Below, piece after piece: positions 1-8,295 of a DNA stretch of 64,000 nt. Position numbers and translations under genes: made by a program. Numbering within the stretch: the first letter of the stretch is position 1; each line of letters begins with the position of its first letter. The DNA is from Nannochloropsis salina CCMP1776 (lineage: Eukaryota; Sar; Eustigmatophyceae; Eustigmatales; Monodopsidaceae), in the NCBI GenBank assembly GCA_004565275.1, contig SDOX01000010.1, positions 691,446-755,445 of the forward strand. The letters are read 5' to 3'. The notes under the pieces are model-generated. The model made no database searches, was not told the origin of the DNA, and worked only from the letters and a program-made list of their open reading frames with translations.

Positions 1-1341
1 GGCTTGGAGAATGATTTGAAAAAGGCCAAGAAGGCACAGGAGGCCGCGGCCACCGAAGTCAACACAGCGGAACATCGCCGGAAGAAGCTTGAGTTGGAAG
101 TGAAAGAGCTCGAGGGGGAGGATTCAAGCGTGGCAGCCCAGCTGACTGCGTCCAGGGAGGGTTTGTCGAAATTGACATCGGAAGTGGAGGCCATGGATAC
201 AGAATTGAAGGGAAAGCGCGAGGCGTACGAAACAGCGAAGCATACGTTGGCCGAAGCAAAGCAACAAGTGGCAGTGTGCGACAAGCAGATTCACAAGCTG
301 GAGGCTGAGAATACCAAGGCCGAGAAAGAAATCTCAGCGTCAGAAATCGAAAGCAAAAAGCTTGAAAACAAAATCGGTCGCTTCCAAAAGGACAAAACAG
401 CGGTTCGACGCGCCCTAAGCGCGCTCCTGGAGAAGCATCCGTGGGTGGAGACGGAGAAGCAATTCTTTGGACGGCCCCATACGGACTACGATTTTGAAGC
501 CCGAAAACCCGCCAAAGCTCATCATCTGCTGGGGAAGCTACAGGAAGAGCAGGCGACTTTGGCGAAAAACATCAACAAAAAGGTCATGGCCATGATAGAG
601 AAGGTTGAGGCCGAGTATGAAGAGCTGGGCAAGAAGCTCCAAGTGATCGACAATGACAAGATAAAAATGATGAGCGTGATAGAAGAGCTGGAGGTGAAGA
701 AGAATGAGGCGCTGCAGACGACATGGGTCAAGGTCAATCGAGATTTCGGCTCTATATTCTCAACCCTTTTGCCGGGAACGAACGCGAAACTGGATCCGGT
801 GGAAGAAGGCTCTGTGTTGGAGGGCCTGGAGGTGAAGGTCGCATTTGGGAGTGTCTGGAAAGAGACCTTGACAGAGCTGAGCGGAGGACAACGTTCTTTG
901 TTGGCCCTCTCTCTCATATTATCCCTGCTGCTTTTTAAGCCCGCGCCCATGTACATTTTGGACGAGGTGGACGCTGCCTTAGACTTGTCGCACACGCAAA
1001 ATATTGGGGCCATGCTCCGCACCCATTTCTCTCACTCGCAATTCATCGTCGTGTCGTTGAAGGAGGGCATGTTCAACAACGCCAACGTTATCTTTCGGAC
1101 ACGTTTTGTGGACGGGGTTTCGACGGTGACCCGCACCCTCGGCAACGGCCCCGCGCTCAAGAGCAAGCAAGCTCAACTCAACAAAGCGACCTCTGTGTCG
1201 GCGCTCTCGGGCTCTAAAGCAGTCTCGAAGGGAATTGGCAACGTCGGGGAGGAGGGTGCCGAGAAGAAACGGAGCAAGAAGGGAGGTGGTACAGAGAAAA
1301 GTGCTCGCGGACAAGAAAAGTTAATGCTTGCGGAATGCTGA
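1..1341 (+). CDS. SMC2: SMC2, condensin ATPase subunit (C-terminal part)
   Basis: This is the 3' part of a structural-maintenance-of-chromosomes gene; the window starts inside it, in frame from base 1. Roughly the first 200 residues are charged heptad-like coiled coil, the returning arm of the SMC rod. The C-terminal ATPase half-domain follows, with the ABC signature LSGGQRSLLALSL near fragment residue 293 and the Walker B/D-loop YILDEVDAALDLSHTQN. The string FIVVSLKEGMFNNANV is typical of SMC2 rather than SMC1, 3 or 4. SMC2 pairs with SMC4 in condensin to compact chromosomes. A lysine-rich tail of about 75 residues after the ATPase looks lineage-specific. The stop is TGA at 1339. The hinge and N-terminal Walker A lie outside the window. 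Confidence 0.96.
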   Translation, partial: GLENDLKKAKKAQEAAATEVNTAEHRRKKLELEVKELEGEDSSVAAQLTASREGLSKLTSEVEAMDTELKGKREAYETAKHTLAEAKQQVAVCDKQIHKLEAENTKAEKEISASEIESKKLENKIGRFQKDKTAVRRALSALLEKHPWVETEKQFFGRPHTDYDFEARKPAKAHHLLGKLQEEQATLAKNINKKVMAMIEKVEAEYEELGKKLQVIDNDKIKMMSVIEELEVKKNEALQTTWVKVNRDFGSIFSTLLPGTNAKLDPVEEGSVLEGLEVKVAFGSVWKETLTELSGGQRSLLALSLILSLLLFKPAPMYILDEVDAALDLSHTQNIGAMLRTHFSHSQFIVVSLKEGMFNNANVIFRTRFVDGVSTVTRTLGNGPALKSKQAQLNKATSVSALSGSKAVSKGIGNVGEEGAEKKRSKKGGGTEKSARGQEKLMLAEC

Positions 1342-1972
1342 ATGTGGAGCCTAGGTAAAATACGGGAAACGGGGTAAGTGGTGGTCACAGAAAGGTCTGC
1401 ATGGAGAGCAAATGCTTGAAAGCACGCCCGCTTGTGCTGCCTGCGATCGGGTAACACCTTGAGAAGAAAAGAGGAAGGAGCCGCCTACACCCGCCGTACA
1501 GAAGTGCAAGACAACTGCATAAAACTGGAGTCCAAAACAGAAAGAAAAAAGCATTCGACAGGAAGAGCTGATGCCTGAAATTTGATAGAGCATCCCGATA
1601 CTGATGTATAGAATTCTCCATTGTTTTTTGGCTTCGGGAGGGGCAACAACGGGAGGATATGAAAGGGTGTAAGCTAGACCAAAGCCCTTCTTCTTCCGAG
1701 AAGCACCTGGAGGCGACCAGAGATCGCGCCGCAGAATCAACACACCAGCCATTTTACACAAGCTTGTGACCACGTCTATCGCACCGAGCCGGCCGGCATG
1801 GTGTGGGCTGCATGCCTCTTCACCCAGACACCCACCAGCTGGTTCCACTCGAGGTCACGTGCGGCCTTCCTAACATGCAACTCATGCGCCCACTAGCGCC
1901 CTGCACCTTTGTGTGGCTCCCTCCACACTGCACCTCCCCACTCCGCCATCTCGCTCTCCTCCCTTTCCAACC
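1342..1972. other. Intergenic, convergent 3' ends
   Basis: This gap lies between the stop codons of SMC2 (+) and importin alpha (-) and should hold both 3' UTRs. The open frames here (for example minus strand 1351-1848) have no recognisable domain. I see no RNA gene or repeat. Confidence 0.6.
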
Positions 1973-3767
1973 CTAACCCATGTTGAAATTAAAGCTCCCG
2001 GGTGGCTGGGAACCGCCGCCCATACCTCCACCGGCTCCCGCTCCTCCGCCCATCTCCCCCGTCGAGAAGGAGAAAGTGCCATTCGGTTGCGGTGCCTGCG
2101 ATGCAACCCCTCCCTCCACTGCCTCTTCCTCCACCCCAAAGAACCGTTCGATCAGGCTCACCGACTTTTCGTACAGTTGCTCCGAAGAATGGTTCTGAAG
2201 CTCCTCCAGCTTCTGCAATCCACCCAGCTCAGCAACCAGGGCAGCCATTTCATTGTACTCCGCGCCCACCATTTTGTTTTCCCGCTCTCCGACTTTCAAG
2301 ATGTTCTCCAAGCCCTCCAGCGCCACGGAGATGATCTTGTTGTCGTCGGTCACCAGCAGGTCGCAGAGCGGCTTGATGCAGCCTTGCTCCACCAAATGTT
2401 TGATCTGCTCCGCCGTCCCACCGGAGGTGGCATTGGAAAGCGCCCAGGCCGCCTCCTTCTTCACATCGAAGTCGGCTGTTTCCAGAAGCCCGATCAAGGG
2501 GCGAATCATCCCCTGGTCGATCACAGCCTGGATCTGGTCCTTGTTGCCGGCCGTGATGTTGGAGACGGTCCAGCACGCCTCTTTCTTGATCGTCTTCTTC
2601 ATGTGGTTGAGCAAGGCGAGGAGGCATGGCAGGGCATGGTAGCCAATGATGATCTGTGTTTGCAGGTCGTCTCCCGTCACGATGTTGCCCACCGTCCTGA
2701 GCGCGGGCGTTTGGATGGTGTACGAGGGGTGCATGAGGAGCTCAATCAAGCGCTTGCAGACCCCGGATTCGATCACGGCCTGGATCTTCTCGTTCGGGCC
2801 GTCCGAGAGGTAGGACAGGGCCCAGCAGGCATCGGTCAGCACCTCCTCGTCGGGAGAGTAGATAAGCTGCGCCAGGGTGGGAAGCGCCGCCTTGACCACC
2901 TCGAAGTCAGGCTGAGGCTTTCCTCGACAAAAGTTGGACAGAGTCCAGGTCGCGTTTCGAAGCATGGTTAGCTTGGAATTCACATGCAGCTGCTGGAGGA
3001 GGGGGAGCAAGGCGTGCTGCCCCAACACCAGGTCTCTGCATTGGGGCGAGTCGCCCGCTATGTTCCCAAGGGCCCAGACCGCCTGTTCGCGGACGTCGTC
3101 ATTGGGAGAGCTCAAAAGCTGGACGAAGATGGGTACGGCGCCCTCAGAGATCACTACTTTGGTGTGCTCTGAGGTCCCAGAGGCAATGTTGGTCAAGGCC
3201 CAGGCCGCTTCAAATTGCAAGGGGGGATTCTCCTGCCGCTGCAAGAATTCCACCAGCCGCGGCACTACCCCTGCATTTATGACGTGTTGAATCGGTGGAT
3301 TCTTCTCTATGGACAGCAGTTTGCGAAACTGCGTTGTGGCTTCTAATTGCACGGCCGGATCCATCGATGACACCCCCGCAACCATGGCTGGCACTTCTTT
3401 CAGGCGCTGAGCCATATCCAAAGCCGCGCTTCCCCCCCCCGCGCCCGCATTGTTTACACCGAGTGCGTTTCCCAAGTCATCCGTGCGTCGGCGTTGGTTT
3501 AGTGACTCCTCCCGCTTGTTCTTTCGGATTTGGATTTGCGTTTCTTCTCGACGTCGACGTGCATCGTCCGAGTCAATGCCTTTCTTGTACGCTTTCTTCC
3601 GCTGCAGGTTGATGCATGTGAATGAAGACAGAATGAAAAATCCTCCTTTCGGTTTACATACACGGCATCTAGTATCGGGGTCCGAAGACCACTGGATCCA
3701 AACCACAGATGCCTTCCTCTCCTACGCAACCACGTACCTGGACTTCTTTATCAGCCGGAGTCGACAT
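1973..3767 (-). CDS. KPNA: Importin subunit alpha (karyopherin alpha), two exons
   Basis: This is the adaptor that binds classical nuclear localisation signals and joins importin beta through its N-terminal IBB domain. I place the start at 3767: exon 1 (3767-3738) encodes [10 protein letters not shown], then a GT..AG intron (3737-3602), and exon 2 continues with [20 protein letters not shown]. The join gives a normal basic IBB domain, whereas the unspliced frame would put unrelated residues before it. The product is about 552 residues. Armadillo repeats fill most of it, with the usual repeated WAL-NIA and W-LSNF/W-LSYLS signatures that form the NLS groove. The tail is glycine/proline rich. 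The length is normal for the family. The splice is inferred from sequence and family knowledge, not from transcripts. Confidence 0.95.
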
Positions 3768-4784
3768 GACAACAGGTTTTGAAACCACTGTGTGACACTC
3801 AGTGGCGTGGAGCGGGACAGCGTGCCTGGGTGAGTATAGAAAGAGGACAAATGCGACGGGCGTGCGTGAAGTCAGCGGAAAAGCTCTGGTTTCGGAGGTC
3901 AGACGGGAAGATCAGAGGCAATGCATGCTGCCACAAGACCTGGTGAGGTCACGAGTTTCCACGCGCGTAAGCAGGGTGCATGGATGTCAAATGAGTGCCA
4001 AAGCGCGAGGGAAGAAGGGCGGATGTGCCTTGTTTGGCAGTCGTTGCGAGTGGGAGCACGGGCTGTGGTTCTTCCTCCGCTCCCGGGCACATTTTCATCA
4101 TCTCCCGCTCGGCGAGGAGCTGGGGAGGGACCTCTGTGGCTAGAGAGCTTGCCAGCCAACCCTAAATAGCACGTAATAAGTTTGCCAACGTGTTGAACCA
4201 AGCATAATTATGGGAAGGCGGAGGATGCGGCGGGCATTGTGTTTTGTTGGTATTCGTATCAAGTGGTCTTTTCAGTCAACTACCTCCAATGATCGATAAC
4301 TACAAGTAGCGGCTGACAAAATCTGCACAAGCATGCTAGGAAGAGTCGAGAAAGCTTTGTAATGTATGGCAATGGTAACATGTAGGGGAAGGGGGGAGCG
4401 AAATATCAATGGCCAACGCCGTGTGTCTGGTATGCCCTCGAAGACCGCATTTCGGGCCCCTCAAGGTCGATGGAACAACAACCAGAAAGACACAAAGCGA
4501 TACAGTCAAGCGGCTCTACGCGCCCGCATTCGTAGTGAGCGCTGTTGGTTTTATTGGGTTATTCACCGTCCTGTATAGAGGCAGCCCTGCGCTTCAGGAG
4601 ATCAAGCTTGAGGCGGTGGCCGCAAGTGCACAGATGAAGTGCCCCCACTGATGCGCCAAGAGGAAGCAACATTCTTCGTGGTAAAGCTGAATTCTTACGA
4701 ATATATTTCCCCTATGATTGGTTTGTTGAATGTACATGTCTATAATCACATGCGCCTCCGGTGCCACCTCTTTCCCCCGGGGCT
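3768..4784. other. Intergenic: importin alpha promoter and IFT56 3' region
   Basis: About 1 kb lies between two minus-strand genes. It must hold the importin alpha promoter (near 3768) and the IFT56 3' UTR (near 4784). The only candidate coding signal is a plus-strand frame at 4409-4651, listed separately. The rest shows no repeat or RNA gene that I can recognise. Confidence 0.5.
4409..4651 (+). CDS. Possible small single-pass membrane protein (80 aa)
   Basis: This ATG-started frame of 80 codons has a basic N-terminal half (RKTQSDTVKRLY) followed by one clear hydrophobic segment, FVVSAVGFIGLFTVLY, and a polar tail ending KCPH. That layout fits a small mitochondrial or ER membrane protein, but I recognise no family. 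It lies between two minus-strand genes, and a plus-strand gene here would fit the alternating strand pattern of the window. It could equally be chance or the last exon of a split gene. No function is claimed. Confidence 0.3.
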   Translation: MANAVCLVCPRRPHFGPLKVDGTTTRKTQSDTVKRLYAPAFVVSAVGFIGLFTVLYRGSPALQEIKLEAVAASAQMKCPH

Positions 4785-6674
4785 TCACTCCATTGCGTAT
4801 TTCTTCATGACCCGCAGCATGTATTCCGCCTGGGGGTTGTTCACGTTTCCCTCCCGGAGCAAAATCATCGCTTCCTGTAGCTCCTCCTTGGGCAATGTCC
4901 CCGCCAAGCAGAGCTGTAGGACTCCAGCGCACGCCCCGCGTTTCCCCTCCCAATACTCAGGATCGTCGGGGTCCAAGCGCTCCAGCACGTGGAAGGCCTT
5001 GGCCGCCAGTAAAAAGTGTCCCATCCGATAGCAGTCGTTGGCCACAAGCTGCAAAAGCGCAAAGGTCGCTGCGGCCCCCGCCGTCGCGTCGGCCTGCAGA
5101 TAAAGCTCCCAGGCGTAATGCGGGTTGCCGTTCATAATACAGCATCGACACAGCCAAGCCAGAAAAGCGGGCTCGCCTTTGTATTCTTCGTTACGGACCG
5201 CAAAGAGGACTCTTTCGGCCGCCTGGTAGTCGCCCACGGCGGCCAGAGAAATGCCGTAGTTCCAATGGAAGTCATCGTCCGTGCCCATGTAGGTCCGAAT
5301 GGAGGAGAGGTAAGTGTTCACGTCCTCGAAATTCTTGAGCAAAAAGAAGCAGGAGGCCATGCTCTGCCGTCCGGGGATCGTGTCGCATTCGCTGGCCGAG
5401 GCACCCACGAGCTGAAACAGCTGCTGCGCCATCTTCAAGTGTTCGCGAGAGCCGAGCGCCAGGCCCCGCCCGGCGTTGACGATCCCCTTCAGGATGTACT
5501 CTTGGGGGGTGCTGGGCTCCAAATGTCGCATCAGCTCGAAGGCCTCCTCCGTGCCGTTATGCCGCAGGTAGTAGATGACCAGGTTCAGGCGAGCCTCGGG
5601 GATCACGTCGACCAGGGGGGGAAGGACCCGAAGAGCCCCTTCCCCGCCCCTGAATACCACCAAATTATGCCTCAGCAATGCGTGCTCCTGCAAATCCACG
5701 CCATACCCCTCCCCAAGCCCCTTTCGGAGCTCCGTCTCGGCAGCCTTCCCGTTGTAGAGCCGGTAGGTGGTGCATGCTTTCAGATTGAGGGCCACCAAGG
5801 ACCCCGGGTGCGCCTGGAGGTAGGCCGCCAGGATCTCCATGACCACGTCGTAATGGTCCATCTTGTAGTAGCACAGCGCCACGTACACGTTGAGGGCCAC
5901 ATCGTCCCTGTGCTCGAGGAGGAGCCGCTTGTAGACCTCGACGGCCTCTTGGAAGTGGGAGCGGAGGTAGTGGATGGCAGCCAGAGAGAGCTGGTCCTCC
6001 ACGCCGTCGGTGAGCTGGTGATGGTAGTGCAGGAGCTTCGTCTCGTTCCCTTGCTTGTGGGCGATGTGGAAGAGAAGACGGGTGCGCAATCCACCTTCCT
6101 CCAACGGGCCTTGCATGGCGGCGCGCTCGGCTTCTTGGTACTGCTGCAAGTAGTAGTGACAGCATGCCCGAAACAAATGAATTTCCGGGAGAGACGTATC
6201 TGCCTTAGGGCCTGCTACTTCTGCCGTGCCGTCCGTGCGTTGCGAGTGGCCTTTGCTTGGACTCTGAGTTTTCTCGTCTCTCAAGTCCCTTCCCTCCCCG
6301 TCCGACGCCCAGTGCTCCCCGCGAAGGATGCCTTCATACGTATGCAATGCCTGCTCGTACTCTCCCATGTGGAAAGCGCAGTACGCCCGCCATAGCAAAT
6401 ACTCTAGTGTCGAGCCTCCGTCGACCCTTTCCATACGGCGCGTGAAGTCCAAGACGGCCAAGGCCCCCGCATAGTCCCTTGCCCGGACAAATTGCTCGAC
6501 AGTCGGCACGAGGCAATCCACCCTCCCCGTGCTCGCGTCATTGGGAGCGACCACCGATGGGACGAGTCCCGAGCCCTGACTGAAGGCAAGCCCCCCATTA
6601 CGCTTGGTGGGGTGCTTGTTCAAAATCTTCCCTAATGATTTACTCGTGCCGCTGGCAGGCTTGGCGAGCATCAT
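4785..6674 (-). CDS. IFT56: IFT56 (TTC26/DYF-13), intraflagellar transport complex B subunit
   Basis: A 629-residue TPR protein encoded in one exon. It matches the IFT56 family along its whole length. Diagnostic strings include EDQLSLAAIHYLRSHFQEA, LNVYVALCYYKMDHYDV, HNLVVFRGGEGALRVLPPL, ASECDTIPGRQSMASCFFLL and YWEGKRGACAGVLQ, and it ends MKKYAME. IFT56 is a peripheral IFT-B subunit needed to move specific motility cargo in cilia and flagella. Compared with the animal protein (about 550 residues) it has a longer N-terminus and an acidic insert of roughly 40 residues after the first TPRs. The start is the first of two adjacent ATGs at 6674/6671. No internal stop is seen, so the gene looks functional, which implies that a flagellum is or recently was made. 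Confidence 0.96.
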   Translation of the reverse strand: MMLAKPASGTSKSLGKILNKHPTKRNGGLAFSQGSGLVPSVVAPNDASTGRVDCLVPTVEQFVRARDYAGALAVLDFTRRMERVDGGSTLEYLLWRAYCAFHMGEYEQALHTYEGILRGEHWASDGEGRDLRDEKTQSPSKGHSQRTDGTAEVAGPKADTSLPEIHLFRACCHYYLQQYQEAERAAMQGPLEEGGLRTRLLFHIAHKQGNETKLLHYHHQLTDGVEDQLSLAAIHYLRSHFQEAVEVYKRLLLEHRDDVALNVYVALCYYKMDHYDVVMEILAAYLQAHPGSLVALNLKACTTYRLYNGKAAETELRKGLGEGYGVDLQEHALLRHNLVVFRGGEGALRVLPPLVDVIPEARLNLVIYYLRHNGTEEAFELMRHLEPSTPQEYILKGIVNAGRGLALGSREHLKMAQQLFQLVGASASECDTIPGRQSMASCFFLLKNFEDVNTYLSSIRTYMGTDDDFHWNYGISLAAVGDYQAAERVLFAVRNEEYKGEPAFLAWLCRCCIMNGNPHYAWELYLQADATAGAAATFALLQLVANDCYRMGHFLLAAKAFHVLERLDPDDPEYWEGKRGACAGVLQLCLAGTLPKEELQEAMILLREGNVNNPQAEYMLRVMKKYAME

Positions 6675-7228
6675 GATTGCGGAAAAGAAGATGCGAAGAT
6701 GCCAGTCTGTAGGATCCTGTTAGCAGACGAGATATTTCCAATCCACCCGAAGCTGCTTCTTGTCGGAGGGGACGTATGGCATGTACCACAGACACTTGAT
6801 GAGAAGACCAAAAACCTCTGAAGCGAGGGAAGTAAAAGTGAAGATTATGTGAAGAAGAGCGGCCGAAAGCTATTTGCACACGTTCAAAAAAGGAGCTATT
6901 CCCGGTTTTGATGGCCAGTCGTTTGGAAAAAAGAGAATAGGAGGTAAATATTGTCGTGGCAGCATTAGAGACCGCGACATTATAAGAGGAGGATGGAGTG
7001 TATTAATTTTCAGGATTTTTTTGGGCGATCGTGATCTAGCAAGCGATGTCTCCGAGAGTCTGGGCATAAAAATAAAGCAGCATCCTCTGAGTGACGGTAA
7101 TGTGCGATCTACGCCATGCATCGGTTCCTGGACGTACTCGCACTCTTTTTAATTCCGCGGCATGCTTAATTCGACAAATTTGCAGGCCGCACGACTGGAA
7201 TACATCAGCACGTGGCACGTGAATAAAA
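6675..7228. promoter_or_regulatory. Divergent promoter region, IFT56 / NTF2-like gene
   Basis: These 554 bases separate two genes transcribed away from each other. The middle is AT-rich (about 6840-7080). The plus-strand end carries two closely spaced CACGTG palindromes. No longer open frame shows a recognisable product. Confidence 0.45.
7209..7221. promoter_or_regulatory. Paired CACGTG (G-box/E-box) motifs
   Basis: CACGTG occurs at 7209-7214 and again at 7216-7221, one base apart, 8-20 bases upstream of the ATG at 7229. CACGTG is the core site for bHLH and bZIP factors in many eukaryotes. Their position so near the start codon suggests a very short 5' UTR or an early-transcribed element. 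Use as a binding site is inference. Confidence 0.35.
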
Positions 7229-8078
7229 ATGCCGTACGCTCCCTCTTCGGCAGGGTTGCCTACGCAACTCCCTGTCTCCCCCTCACGGCCGCATTCCCGC
7301 CCCCCTCACTCAAGGACTCTTTCTAAGGAGAGCGTGAATGATGCGACCGTATTGTACACAGCGGTGAAGTCATTGTACGACCTAACGGGAGATGTGAAGG
7401 CGGTGTTTGGAAAGCATTACGTGCCCGAAACCGCATCCTTCATCGATCCCCTGGTCACGATCACTCACGATACGAAGGCTTGCGTAGGCCAGTTCCGTGC
7501 TTTGCGTGGGCTTTTCTCCAGGGCAGAAATCAAGACTCGCAGTGTCACCCGAGGAGGGAATCATCTAGTCATTGACTGGCAGATAAAATACTTCCCCCGG
7601 GGCTTGCCATCCCTGTGTGCCTTCTTTCTGCACACCATCACAATCTTGACCTTGGAGACCGAGAGCGAGGCCCCAGAGACCAGCACGGATTCGATGCGCA
7701 TCTCTCGTCACGTCGATCATTGGTCACTCCACGAGCTCCTGTCCTCCGTGCCCGTTTTGTCTTTTTTCTACAGCACGTTGTGGCGCCCGATTTTTGGTAA
7801 AAGTAGCTCATTTTTGACGAACGCCGTGTGCGACTACTTCGAAGGCCGAAGTGGACGATGTGAAGACGAAAGAGAAGGCACGAGTCGCGGCGCTGACTTC
7901 TTTGGGGGCGGAGGAGGGTGGGGAGGGGATGAAGGGGGGGGAGAGGCCCTTCGAGGTCCTGTGGGGCCGAAAGTGTCTTCGAAAGAAGCACTTGCGGAAT
8001 AATGACGGATACCATAGACAGAGGGAGGCGAGAGTTTTTTTTCTGCGGAAGGCGCCGGAAGAGACGGCAGGCGTGTAA
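7229..8078 (+). CDS. NTF2-like / SnoaL-like fold protein
   Basis: The first 189 codons (ATG 7229 to 7796) encode a proline/serine-rich leader, perhaps an organelle-targeting peptide, followed by about 150 residues with the layout of an NTF2-like domain. A helix-rich start is followed by VPETASFIDPLVTI, alternating strands, and HVDHWSLHELLSS near the end. Without splicing the frame ends at 8002 with a glycine-rich tail. I prefer a 55-base GT..AG intron (7797-7851), after which VDDVKTKEKARVAALTSL continues to a stop at 8076-8078, because that frame has the higher third-position GC seen in neighbouring genes. This gives about 264 residues. The substrate is unknown. The 3' structure is uncertain. 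Confidence 0.6.
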
Positions 8079-8295
8079 TGGAGGCAAACGGCACGGGGGA
8101 GGTGCATGAGAGCAATATAAATATAGCAATATCCCGTGCTTTCCGCGTCCTTTCCTTTCCTATATTCTTTTCATTTCGCTCAAGATAGACATTGCCCCTC
8201 TTTGTCTATTTTACATTTACAAATCCGTCCTGACTGAGCAGGAGAAGACATTCCCCCCCCCTCCTATCTCGTCCTCGTCCACCCCTCTCGCGCCC

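Noticed and set aside
1913-2971. 352-codon plus-strand frame opposite importin alpha
   Set aside because: It is an antisense shadow of the armadillo repeats.
5016-6395. 459-codon plus-strand open frame opposite IFT56
   Set aside because: It is the mirror of a well-supported coding region with strong codon bias. It has no recognised domain, and IFT56 explains the sequence fully.
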